This document shows positions 1 to 7,862 of a DNA stretch of 19,597 bases, piece by piece; position 1 is the stretch's first letter; every line of letters starts with the position of its first letter. Source of the DNA: JBGRQB01 sp041725875 (GTDB taxonomy: Bacteria > Bacteroidota > Ignavibacteria > Ignavibacteriales > Melioribacteraceae); NCBI GenBank assembly GCA_041725875.1, contig JBGRQB010000070.1:1-19597 (forward strand), in the 5' to 3' direction. The translations under genes and the position numbers were made by a program. Below the pieces are notes generated by a model. That model was not told the origin of the DNA. It saw only the letters and a list, made by a program, of their open reading frames with translations, and did no database searches.

Positions 1-488
1 AGTTTGGTTTCCGTAATATCTGTAAAAGAGATAACCGCGCCATTTATATTTCCCGCCTTAATAAAAGGGGAAACAGAAATAGTTACATAAAATTGATGAC
101 CATCTTTTTTAATAAGTTTCTCAGTAGAAGAGGTATAACTTTTCCCGTTTTTCAGAACCATTGTTAAAATTTCTTCTGCTGTAATATCTTCGGAAGGAAT
201 AAAAATATCCGGTAAAAACTTTTTCTTTAAAATATCGGAACTACGGAATTCCAATTTCTGTTTTGCCAGATCATTTATAAAAATGCCCTTTTGTTCAAGA
301 TCGACAATCAGAATGCCGTCATTAACAGAATTTAATACTGAAAGATTTTCCAGTAAATGTTCTTCCGTTCCCAGATGGCAATTTCTGATAAAATCGGAAC
401 AAATTTTTTCATCGTATGAATTAAACTTTTTCCTGAGTTCGTTTAATTCTTCAATCAGTTGAGCTTTTGTCTTTTTCTTGTCGTTCAT
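1..488 (-). CDS. PAS-domain sensory/signalling protein, C-terminus beyond window
   Basis: The frame is open from an ATG at 488 to the window edge, giving 162 residues of a longer protein. The first 45 or so residues are charged and helical (MNDKKKTKAQLIEELNEL...), like a short coiled coil. Residues about 47-160 look like one PAS domain: 'SVNDGILIVDLEQKG' at the start, a central 'LIKKDGHQFYVTISVSPF' strand pair, and the typical closing 'GAVISFTDITETK'. PAS domains sense ligands, redox state or light and usually precede a histidine kinase, GGDEF or other output domain, which is missing here. There is no signal peptide or membrane segment, so the visible part is cytoplasmic. The start has only a weak AGG just before the ATG. 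It lies 88 bases downstream of the TPR-barrel gene on the same strand, with no obvious terminator between. The PAS call is fairly safe; the output function is unknown. Confidence 0.75.
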   Translation of the reverse strand, partial: MNDKKKTKAQLIEELNELRKKFNSYDEKICSDFIRNCHLGTEEHLLENLSVLNSVNDGILIVDLEQKGIFINDLAKQKLEFRSSDILKKKFLPDIFIPSEDITAEEILTMVLKNGKSYTSSTEKLIKKDGHQFYVTISVSPFIKAGNINGAVISFTDITETK

Positions 489-576
489 CCTGTGCAAGAT
501 TGATTTAAAATTGCAGATTAAATGAAAATAGAAAACTCGAAGAACAATTTAAATTACTCAAAAGTGGTATTTCTGT

Positions 577-3486
577 TTACCATAAATTCCAGAAAATAGA
601 TATTCTTCCTGAAGCAAAACTGTAACTGAAAGTTCTTTCTGCAGCAGTAGGATCTTCCGAAGCGTAAGTTGATTTTTGTCGGACAGTGCTGCCTACGGTC
701 AATTCACCTTCTAAAGTGAAGTTTTTGGCCGGTTTGTATTTGGTTTTCAGACCCAGTTCGCGAATAATGTTTGTGTTCTCCGCAGAAACAATTCCAAGTT
801 TACCGCTAAAGGTAAATTGTAATCGTTCTGTATCTGAAACAATCCAGTCGGCCCAGGCTGAATGTGATTCGAAATCTATTGGTGTATAATAAAGTTTACT
901 TTCAAATTTATAATTGGAATAATAGAATTCATATCCGAGTAAAAGATAATCTTTCAGAAAATATCCCGGTTTTAGCTGAAAACTGTTACCTTCGTTCTCA
1001 TCAGTATTACGAAGATATTGGAAATAACCCTTAAACAAAAGGGCATCGTTGAGCAAATAAGAACCGGAAAGTTTATAATGATCAGTTTTATATTGTTTTG
1101 GAAAATCTACAAAACTTGAGGTATACAATAAAATTCCGGAATAAGAGTGTTTGTAACTGAAAGTGAAACGCATTAAATCTTTTTCAAGATAATCTACATT
1201 TGCTTCAATTTCATCTTCTTTATCAAAGCCGGGAGTGTTAACTACACCATATCCAAAATCGGCTCTGAAGTTGTATGATAAATTAAGGAAAATATGTCCC
1301 TTAAACGAATTATAATCACGGGTTGCGCTGTTTTTATAAATTTGTGATTTGTAAAAGGAAGCACCGATAGCAAGGTAACGATTTATACCAAGTTCCAATC
1401 TTCCGCCATAAGTCAGCAATCTGAAACCAAGATTATCAGTGTAAAATCCGCCTGTGGGAGCAAACCCTACATATGCAGGAAAAGCTTCAATGGTTCCCAT
1501 AATTCCCGTAACCGGAATCCAGGTCTCACGTAAATTTACCATTGCAATTTCAGCTGAATCAAGATCCCAGGCTCTTAATCGTTCAACCACTGCTTTTGCT
1601 GAATCGTAAATTTCTGCTTTTGTATATGCATCGCACAGGAACAGATTTGATTCAAAATCATCCGGTTCTTCCTGGACGATCATTTCAAATTTTTCAACTG
1701 CTTTTAGTGAATCGCCTTTGGCAAAAAATGCTTTTGCTTCCATTAAAGCCACATCGTAATCATATCCGTCAGCAAGAATTCCCTGATAAATTTCCAATGC
1801 TTTGTCATAATTTTCAGCACAGAAATTTACATCGCCATATTCTTTTAACAATAAATTTGTAGGAGTAGCCTCTTCAAGATATTTTTCATAATATTTTAAT
1901 GCTTCTTTACAATCACTGTCGAGGAATAATTGTCGACCCTCTTCAAGTATTACAAGCGTTTTTTCTTCTTCCGCTCTTAACAGGTAAAAATCAATATTAG
2001 ACTGAAGCTTTAACGCATCCTGATGAGAAGGATTAATTTCTTTTGCTTTATTGCATAATTCCTGAGCAGCTTCAGGGTTATCCTGAAGAAGTCTTAAAGA
2101 ACCGAATGAAACAATAACATCAATTGAATTTGGTCTTTTGGCGTAAACTTTATCAAGCAGTGATTCTGCAACATCAAGCTGCTGCGGAGTCCAGATTAAT
2201 ATCTGTGCCTTAAACATTTGATAATCGAGATTGTCTGGATTAGTTGCTAATATTTTATCCATTATTTCAAGAGCCCGGTCAAATTCCTTTATCCAGGCTG
2301 ATAATCTTGCATATCTGTATAATAATTCAGTATCGGTTTCATTTGGATTTTCTGTCAGATAAGTATCAAGAATCACAATTGCTGATTCGTAATCTTCCAG
2401 ATATTCATAATATTCAGCAAGTTTTTTTATTGCATCTTTGTCGTTGGGATTTAGTTCAACTCTGTTCTGCAGATCCTGTATTTCCAGTTGATAGAGACTG
2501 TCGCGATAGTTTGTTACAAACTTCAATTTTTTATCAAACTTTTCCTGATTTACAGGATTTTTTGAAAGAAACTGAAGTTGTTGAAAAGCTTCTTCAATTC
2601 GTTTTTTATCAATCAGTTCATCAATTAATTTATAACGGATATCTGTATTTGCAGGATTTTTTTTCAAAATTCTGTAATAACGATCTATAGCATATTCTTT
2701 TTTGCGGGTTGTTTTCTGTTTTACACGCACGTAAGGCTTTCTTTTCGCTTGTTCAAGTCCTTCCAGCGCTTCGGTAAAATAAGGTTTAAAACTTAGAGCC
2801 TGTTCAAAAGCTTTTTGTGCGTTTTTGTAGTTTCCTACCCACATTGTGAAATAGCCGTATTTGCTCCATAAGCGCCAGTCTTCAGGATATTTTAAAGTGA
2901 ATTTTTTAAGAACAATTTCACCTTTTTTAATGCTTTTGGTTTTTGCTAAAATTTCAGTGTAGCGAATTATTTCATCGGGGGAAGGATTATCATCTCTGGA
3001 AAGATACTGATCGTACCACTCTTCGGCTGTTTTCCATTCTTCGAGAAGTCTGTAATTTTTCCCGATTTCCAAATAGTTAAATGCGTTGTTTGGATTTATT
3101 GCAATTTCACGTTTGTATCCGTTAATACGTTTGTTAATTTCTGCGTGCCAGATAGTTAATAAATTATTGTATTCGGCATTTATTTGCGAACGAAGTTCTT
3201 CACTTACCGTGCGATCTGATTTAAGAAGATTAATTGCACGTCTGAAATCAACTATTGCATTATAGTTGGAATTTCTGTTTTCAAAGCACTTTGCGCGCAA
3301 ATAATAATTTTCTGCAATTCTGGGCTGAGAAGTTATAACTTTGTTAAGAAGATCGAGAGCTTCGCCAAAGCGGGCCGCTTCCATATGCTGAACAGCTTCC
3401 TGTTTTAACAATTGTACATTTTGCTGTGCGGTTGACGATACAATAAACAATAAAAAGATAATTACAAGAAATGCTGTTCTTTTCAT
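577..3486 (-). CDS. Secreted TPR protein with C-terminal outer-membrane beta-barrel (PgaA/BcsC-like architecture)
   Basis: The product is about 969 residues. Residues 1-20 form a signal peptide (MKRTAFLVIIFLLFIVSSTA, cleavage before QQ). Residues about 23-650 are tandem tetratricopeptide repeats, recognisable from A/Y-rich helix pairs followed by 'NP' turns such as 'INPNN', 'LNPND' and 'TNPDN'. The last roughly 310 residues are alternating aromatic/polar strands ending 'SGRISIFWNLW', typical of an outer-membrane barrel with a terminal aromatic residue. This layout matches exopolysaccharide exporters such as PgaA and BcsC, in which TPRs guide a polymer to a barrel pore. That is an analogy of architecture, not shown homology. 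An in-frame ATG at 3498 would add four residues (MVRY); 3486 was chosen because it gives the cleaner signal peptide, and neither start has a clear Shine-Dalgarno. It follows the MBOAT operon but a terminator separates them, so it probably has its own promoter. Confidence 0.8.
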   Translation of the reverse strand: MKRTAFLVIIFLLFIVSSTAQQNVQLLKQEAVQHMEAARFGEALDLLNKVITSQPRIAENYYLRAKCFENRNSNYNAIVDFRRAINLLKSDRTVSEELRSQINAEYNNLLTIWHAEINKRINGYKREIAINPNNAFNYLEIGKNYRLLEEWKTAEEWYDQYLSRDDNPSPDEIIRYTEILAKTKSIKKGEIVLKKFTLKYPEDWRLWSKYGYFTMWVGNYKNAQKAFEQALSFKPYFTEALEGLEQAKRKPYVRVKQKTTRKKEYAIDRYYRILKKNPANTDIRYKLIDELIDKKRIEEAFQQLQFLSKNPVNQEKFDKKLKFVTNYRDSLYQLEIQDLQNRVELNPNDKDAIKKLAEYYEYLEDYESAIVILDTYLTENPNETDTELLYRYARLSAWIKEFDRALEIMDKILATNPDNLDYQMFKAQILIWTPQQLDVAESLLDKVYAKRPNSIDVIVSFGSLRLLQDNPEAAQELCNKAKEINPSHQDALKLQSNIDFYLLRAEEEKTLVILEEGRQLFLDSDCKEALKYYEKYLEEATPTNLLLKEYGDVNFCAENYDKALEIYQGILADGYDYDVALMEAKAFFAKGDSLKAVEKFEMIVQEEPDDFESNLFLCDAYTKAEIYDSAKAVVERLRAWDLDSAEIAMVNLRETWIPVTGIMGTIEAFPAYVGFAPTGGFYTDNLGFRLLTYGGRLELGINRYLAIGASFYKSQIYKNSATRDYNSFKGHIFLNLSYNFRADFGYGVVNTPGFDKEDEIEANVDYLEKDLMRFTFSYKHSYSGILLYTSSFVDFPKQYKTDHYKLSGSYLLNDALLFKGYFQYLRNTDENEGNSFQLKPGYFLKDYLLLGYEFYYSNYKFESKLYYTPIDFESHSAWADWIVSDTERLQFTFSGKLGIVSAENTNIIRELGLKTKYKPAKNFTLEGELTVGSTVRQKSTYASEDPTAAERTFSYSFASGRISIFWNLW

Positions 3487-3528
3487 ATAGCGGACCATTT
3501 CGATATTTTGATAATTTTAGTTTGAGCA

Positions 3529-3550
3529 AATTTGGGAAGATTCCAAAATT
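3529..3550. promoter_or_regulatory. 22-bp imperfect palindrome upstream of the TPR-barrel gene (possible operator)
   Basis: AATTTGGGAA, a two-base GA centre, then TTCCAAAATT. The arms match at 9 of 10 positions. It lies 42 bases upstream of the ATG at 3486, between that gene and the terminator of the preceding operon, which is a sensible place for an operator or promoter element. Function is inferred from position and symmetry only. Confidence 0.35.
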
Positions 3551-3572
3551 CACAAGTAAATATATAACTTTT

Positions 3573-3603
3573 AAAACAAAAAGGGGAAACTCTTGTTTCC
3601 CCC
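3573..3603 (-). terminator. Rho-independent terminator of the MBOAT/SGNH operon
   Basis: Read on the minus strand, a perfect 8-bp stem GGGGAAAC / GTTTCCCC closes a four-base AAGA loop and is followed at once by TTTTTG and more T residues. It begins five bases after the MBOAT stop codon, so it ends that operon. The plus-strand reading has no T tract, so it acts in one direction. Confidence 0.85.
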
Positions 3604-3607
3604 TGTA

Positions 3608-5071
3608 TTAAAATTGAAAATAGATAAACGGCTGAATGTCGGATGACCTTACCTGAATAACGAGCCAGATAACGGCAACCAAAAGTATTGCTTTTCCGTA
3701 TGTCGGGAGTTTTCCGACTAGCAATTCCGATTTTAATTCCATACTTCTCGGTACAAAATGTAAAATAAATCCGGCAATGATAAGTGCAAATACAGCAGGA
3801 TAACCAACAATAAATTGTGTAAAAACTTCTCCGTGGAAGTAGAAAAGAATCTGATTAATCATTTCCATCCCGACTGCAAATGATTCTGCACGGAAAAATA
3901 TCCAGCATAAACAAACTATGTGGAAAGTTAAAAGAATTCCAAAAATTCTGGTAAATTTATTTTTGTTTACCCAGTCAGGAAGATTAATCATTTTTTCAAA
4001 TGCGAGTGCCAGACCGTGAATTCCGCCCCAGACGACAAATCGCCAGGCTGCTCCGTGCCACAATCCGCCCAAAAGCATTGTAAGTAAAAGATTGCGATAC
4101 TGTTTTAGTTTACCTTTTCTGTTACCGCCAAGTGAAATGTAGAGATAATCTTTTAACCAGGCTGAAAGGGAAATATGCCACCTTCTCCAAAACTCTGTTA
4201 TACTTGCAGATTGATATGGAGAATCGAAGTTAAGCGGCAGACGGAAACCAAGCAGCAGCGCCAATCCGATTGCCATATCAGAGTAACCCGAAAAATCGCA
4301 GTAGATTTGAAGAGCATATCCGTAAAGTCCCATTAAATTTTCAAAGCCAGTGTATCTGGTGGGCATTTCGAAAATTCTGTCGACAAAATTTATACTTATA
4401 TAATCTGCAATCACGGCTTTTTTAAATAATCCGGCTGCAATTAAATAGACTGCCTTGCCAATATCTGCTTCGGTGATATGCAGTTTTTGTTTAATTTGAG
4501 GTAAAAACTCTTTTGCACGAACAATTGGTCCGGCAACAAGCTGCGGAAAGAATGAAACAAAAAACAGGAAATCTGTAAAGCTTTCTTCAGGATCGAGTTT
4601 CCCTCTGTATATATCAATTGTGTAGCTTAATGACTGAAACGTGAAGAATGAAATCCCGACAGGCAGAAAGATATCTGCGGCATCAAAATGGCCGGCATTA
4701 ATATCATTCAGAAAGTCGAGGAAGAAATTTGTGTATTTGAAATATCCCAACAATCCGAAATTTGTAATAACACTCAGGATCATTAAAACTTTTTTCTTTG
4801 ATTGCGAGCTTGTCTGAGCGACCCATTTACCGGCATTAAAATCGATTAATGAACTGACAACAATCAGAATAAAATATAATCCGCTCGATTTGTAATAAAA
4901 GAAAAGAGAAATAAGCAGTAGATAAATGCTTCTTGCTTTCTGATTTCTATAAAAAAGCTGGTAAAATACCAGACAGAAAAAGAATAGATACAAGAAGAAA
5001 CCACTGTTAAAAATCAGTGGTTCATATTCGTCAAAAGCTAAAAGGTTCAAAAAATTGTTGATAAATTCCAT
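3608..5071 (-). CDS. MBOAT-family membrane O-acyltransferase (AlgI/PatA/DltB type)
   Basis: This is a 487-residue polytopic membrane protein, the usual length for AlgI/PatA-type enzymes. Family motifs are clear: 'PVGISFFTFQSLSY' (137-150), 'LVAGPIVRAKEFLPQ' (178-192), 'IYCDFSGYSDMAIG' (256-269), 'EFWRRWHISLSAWLKDYLY' with His299 (293-311), 'SLGGNR', and 'GGLWHGAAW' with His339 (335-343), the expected catalytic histidine. It ends 'PFIYFQF', as many AlgI relatives do. Such proteins pass an acyl group, usually acetyl, from a cytoplasmic donor through the membrane to an SGNH partner that acylates a cell-wall or secreted polysaccharide. The SGNH gene upstream ends 15 bases before this ATG, and an AAGG overlapping its stop codon serves as ribosome site, so the two are probably translated together. 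Acyl group and acceptor are unknown; PatA-like peptidoglycan O-acetylation and AlgI-like exopolysaccharide acetylation are both possible. Confidence 0.93.
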   Translation of the reverse strand: MEFINNFLNLLAFDEYEPLIFNSGFFLYLFFFCLVFYQLFYRNQKARSIYLLLISLFFYYKSSGLYFILIVVSSLIDFNAGKWVAQTSSQSKKKVLMILSVITNFGLLGYFKYTNFFLDFLNDINAGHFDAADIFLPVGISFFTFQSLSYTIDIYRGKLDPEESFTDFLFFVSFFPQLVAGPIVRAKEFLPQIKQKLHITEADIGKAVYLIAAGLFKKAVIADYISINFVDRIFEMPTRYTGFENLMGLYGYALQIYCDFSGYSDMAIGLALLLGFRLPLNFDSPYQSASITEFWRRWHISLSAWLKDYLYISLGGNRKGKLKQYRNLLLTMLLGGLWHGAAWRFVVWGGIHGLALAFEKMINLPDWVNKNKFTRIFGILLTFHIVCLCWIFFRAESFAVGMEMINQILFYFHGEVFTQFIVGYPAVFALIIAGFILHFVPRSMELKSELLVGKLPTYGKAILLVAVIWLVIQVRSSDIQPFIYFQF

Positions 5072-5086
5072 ATTGAGATAAAAACC

Positions 5087-6526
5087 TTATTTGTTTTCTT
5101 CGTAACAATTAATTAAGGCTTCTGCTAAAAGAGAAGCTACCTTTTTTGAACCAGCAAGTGTAAAATGCGTGTAATCGCTTGAAGCTAATTTAGGTGAAGA
5201 TTTTACCCATTTATTCATTGAATTTTTTCCGCCCATTGCTTCAAATAAATTCCAGAAAGCAACATTTGTTTTCTTTGCAATGTTTCTTTGTGCTTTAACT
5301 AATTTCGGAATGCTCGGATTTGTCACAAATTTGCGTCCTTTTTTGATGCTTTTATCACTTACACTTACAACAAGAAAACTGCATTCAGGGAAAGCTTTTT
5401 TGAATTTATTAATCACCTTGGTCATTTTCTTTTCATACCAGGTGTAGTTGGCCTTTTTATTATTTCCGGCTATGTTGAGTCCGAAATAAAGCACAACAAG
5501 CTTATAATCAAGAAACTTTGAAAATTCTTTTAAAGTTGAAGATTTGATATCGTATAAATTAACACCGGAGTTTCCGCGAAGAGGGAAATTATCCAAATAA
5601 ACTCCGTTTCCGTTTTCCAGACTCACACCATAGAAAAACCCCATATCTTTTTGAGGAAAATCTATTTTTATCTGTTTTGCTTTACGGGGAGCTTTAAGCT
5701 GAAGTTCTTTAATTCCTTTACCACTTTCAAGCTGCGCGGAAGTTTTTCCTTTTTTATCAAAAGAATAATCTACTTTTCCTTTTGCATTGCTGTAGTAAAG
5801 ATTAACAGTGTTGAAGTTTTTTACACGTCTGTATTTATTTCTTGTAATATATTGTATCCAGCTTTTAGATTTTGGCGAGAAAATTTCGCCGTTAATTCCG
5901 ACAGGAAGTTTTTTAGGGTTGGAAGTAAAAATTGAAGCGTTTTTCCAGGTGTCTGAAAAACTGTGAGTTACTGTCTGCCGAAAAGACACATCCTGCGAAG
6001 TTATGGCAAGAAAACCTAATCCTTTACCACCAAATTTTTTCTGTAATCTGTCTCTAAGTTCGCAGGAGATATTATCACCTTCAATTGCAGAATCACCATA
6101 GTGAGCTATTCTAACTTTTTGCGATTTAGATTTTTTAAGAGCATCGAAGAAATGTTTCATCTGGTTAACATTGCCTGAGATTTTAACTTTCTTTCCCTGT
6201 GCAGGAATTGAGTTTGCAGAGGCAAGTTTATCAAGTTCATTGTCGAACCAGCTACCTAATTTTGATATTCCGGGAATTAAAGAAAATCCGGCTTCATTTA
6301 CTTTTGGTTCCTCTTCTTCGTTTTCGGTATCAACATTTTCTTCATCATAATAATCTTCTGATTCTTCTTCAGCTGAAAAATCGGAAATTACATCCACTGG
6401 TTTTAACTGAATTCCAAAAATTTCTGTTTCCGTTGGAAGAAAACTTAGCACAAGCAGTATGACAAAAACCATACTTACCAGTTTTAAAGGATGTTTGATA
6501 AAGTTTTTTTCAGTTGAATTATTCAT
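5087..6526 (-). CDS. Membrane-anchored SGNH-fold protein, likely partner acyltransferase of the MBOAT
   Basis: The product is 479 residues. A single N-terminal membrane segment (about 13-31) anchors it with the bulk outside. A strongly acidic, low-complexity stretch (about 52-74, mostly E/D/Y/N) follows. SGNH motifs are visible: 'AHYGDSAIEG' with nucleophile Ser146, a Gly/Asn region 'RGNSGVN' near 317-323, 'LYFGLNIAGN' with Asn351 in block III, and 'DYTHFTLAG' with Asp451 and His454. The order and spacing match the catalytic Ser-Asp-His set of SGNH hydrolases. Sandwiched in an operon with an MBOAT, it most resembles in role AlgX/AlgJ, PatB or DltD, which complete acyl transfer outside the membrane. 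AAAGGAGT lies just upstream of the ATG, and the preceding small SGNH gene ends 21 bases away. A plain esterase remains possible. Confidence 0.82.
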   Translation of the reverse strand: MNNSTEKNFIKHPLKLVSMVFVILLVLSFLPTETEIFGIQLKPVDVISDFSAEEESEDYYDEENVDTENEEEEPKVNEAGFSLIPGISKLGSWFDNELDKLASANSIPAQGKKVKISGNVNQMKHFFDALKKSKSQKVRIAHYGDSAIEGDNISCELRDRLQKKFGGKGLGFLAITSQDVSFRQTVTHSFSDTWKNASIFTSNPKKLPVGINGEIFSPKSKSWIQYITRNKYRRVKNFNTVNLYYSNAKGKVDYSFDKKGKTSAQLESGKGIKELQLKAPRKAKQIKIDFPQKDMGFFYGVSLENGNGVYLDNFPLRGNSGVNLYDIKSSTLKEFSKFLDYKLVVLYFGLNIAGNNKKANYTWYEKKMTKVINKFKKAFPECSFLVVSVSDKSIKKGRKFVTNPSIPKLVKAQRNIAKKTNVAFWNLFEAMGGKNSMNKWVKSSPKLASSDYTHFTLAGSKKVASLLAEALINCYEENK

Positions 6527-6547
6527 TTGAAACTCCTTTGTACAATT

Positions 6548-7234
6548 TTAATATCCGGCTTTTTGCAAAATTTTATCAAGCTGTTCGGTCCAGATTTTAT
6601 AACCAAGCCAGTTAAGATGTATTCCGTCAAAAGTTACATCCTGCTTGAGATATTCGTTTTGCGAGAGAAATTTGTTTAAATCCAGATATTCAATATTATA
6701 TTGATTTGCATATTTTTTTACTTTTTTATTCAATTTTGAAATTTCTTTATTGCGTGTTTCACTGTTCGGATATTCTTTTGCCGCATACAAAGTTGAAATC
6801 AAAATTGGTTTTACAGACTTTCTTTTAAGCCTTCGTAAAAGCTTAATATAATTCTTATAAATAGTTTCAACCGGAATCCATGCATAAACGTCATTTATTC
6901 CACCCATAATTATACAAATTTCAGGCCGTAATTTTATCACGTCGTTAATTCTTGCTAAAAATCCTTCAAGCACATCGCCCGGAATTCCTCTGTTTGCAAT
7001 GTTTTTTCTGCCAAGTAATTCTGTCCAGTTTCCGCCCTGAGTAATTGAATTTCCTAAAAAAACTATATCTGCCTGTTTTAGTTTGTAAGTTTCGAATAAT
7101 TTCATAAATGATTCATAATTAGGATTTTTTTTATAAACAGGAAGATCCGCAGCATTATTTTTTTGCTGAGAAAAACTTAAAACTATTAGCAGAAAAAAGA
7201 GAGCAGTTATTTTTATTAATTGTTTTTTAACCAT
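6548..7234 (-). CDS. Secreted SGNH/GDSL hydrolase
   Basis: This 228-residue protein has a signal peptide (MVKKQLIKITALFFLLIVLS, about residues 1-22) and one compact SGNH domain. All four blocks are visible: 'FLGNSITQGG' with Ser63, 'NRGIPGD' with Gly83, 'GGINDV' with Asn114, and 'DGIHLN' with Asp203 and His206. The usual GDS is GNS here, a common variant in platelet-activating-factor-acetylhydrolase-like and sialate-esterase-like members. It is the first gene of the operon with the membrane-bound SGNH protein and the MBOAT, so an esterase acting on the same acylated polymer is a fair inference. An in-frame GTG at 7261 would lengthen it by nine residues; the ATG at 7234 was chosen because GGA sits eight bases upstream and the signal peptide then starts normally. 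Confidence 0.88.
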   Translation of the reverse strand: MVKKQLIKITALFFLLIVLSFSQQKNNAADLPVYKKNPNYESFMKLFETYKLKQADIVFLGNSITQGGNWTELLGRKNIANRGIPGDVLEGFLARINDVIKLRPEICIIMGGINDVYAWIPVETIYKNYIKLLRRLKRKSVKPILISTLYAAKEYPNSETRNKEISKLNKKVKKYANQYNIEYLDLNKFLSQNEYLKQDVTFDGIHLNWLGYKIWTEQLDKILQKAGY

Positions 7235-7424
7235 AATATATTCCAGAATTTTGACCGGCACTAAAATTTGGGAAAAATTTTATAAATATCAAATTTTCCA
7301 AAGAGTATAATCTTGTTTTGAGACAGTGTTTAAAAATGATACTTAAAAGAAAATAAAATATTATTAATTGAAATATTTTATTTTGCAGATGCTGTTGATA
7401 TGTTTTTAACCAATTGGAGGAGTG

Positions 7425-7862
7425 ATGGATAAGTTTATGAAAGCTGCAATTGAAGAAGCCAGAAAAGGATTGGAAGAGGGAGGAATTCCTATCGGTTCTG
7501 TTATAGTTATTGATGATAAAATTGTTGGTCGCGGACATAATAAAAGGATTCAAAACAGCAGTGTTGTTCTGCACGCTGAAATGGATTGTCTGGAAAACGC
7601 AGGCAGATTAAAAGCTTCTGATTATCAGAAAGCAACTCTTTACACAACACTCTCTCCCTGTGATATGTGTTCAGGTGCGGTGCTTTTATATAAAATTCCG
7701 AAAGTTGTAATTGGTGAAAACAAAAATTTTACGGGAGCCGAAGAGTTGTTAAAGTCGCGCGGAGTGGAAGTTGTTGTGCAAAATAATTCCGAGTGTGAAG
7801 AGATTATGGAAAAATTTATTTGTGACAGACCCGAATTATGGAATGAAGATATTGGAGAATAA
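7425..7862 (+). CDS. Yeast FCY1-type cytosine deaminase (zinc nucleobase deaminase)
   Basis: The product is 145 residues, a single cytidine/deoxycytidylate deaminase-fold domain. Zinc ligands are His50 in 'LHAEMDCLENAGR', and Cys79 and Cys82 in 'TLSPCDMC'; Glu52 is the proton shuttle. The match to yeast cytosine deaminase goes beyond the core: 'GRGHN' carries the Asn39 that corresponds to yeast Asn51, and the tail 'PELWNEDIGE' carries the Trp/Asp pair corresponding to yeast Trp152 and Asp155. These residues hold the cytosine base, so cytosine to uracil salvage is the best call. A tRNA adenosine deaminase (TadA) is less likely because of the 'DIGE' tail. The preferred ATG at 7425 has GGAGG four bases upstream; the GTG at 7422 is too close to it. 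The methyltransferase gene overlaps its end. Confidence 0.85.
   Translation: MDKFMKAAIEEARKGLEEGGIPIGSVIVIDDKIVGRGHNKRIQNSSVVLHAEMDCLENAGRLKASDYQKATLYTTLSPCDMCSGAVLLYKIPKVVIGENKNFTGAEELLKSRGVEVVVQNNSECEEIMEKFICDRPELWNEDIGE

Noticed and set aside
3344..3553. Open minus-strand frame overlapping the TPR-barrel start
   Set aside because: Lies in another frame across the promoter and signal-peptide region; its composition shows no domain or plausible start.
4055..4075. TGGCAC on the minus strand as a sigma-54 -24 element
   Set aside because: It falls in the MBOAT coding sequence at the conserved Trp-His-Gly codons and has no -12 TTGC partner.
5651..5935. Plus-strand frame inside the membrane-anchored SGNH gene
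   Set aside because: Antisense shadow with a Phe/Lys-rich sequence arising from AT-rich codons; no ribosome site.
7227..7574. Minus-strand frame of 115 codons across the divergent region and the deaminase gene
   Set aside because: Overlaps both the start of the small SGNH gene and the cytosine deaminase; low-complexity Asn/Phe/Ile composition and no family features.
7425..7862. tRNA adenosine deaminase (TadA)
   Set aside because: The zinc motifs fit TadA too, but the 'GRGHN' segment and the 'WNEDIGE' tail follow yeast cytosine deaminase instead.
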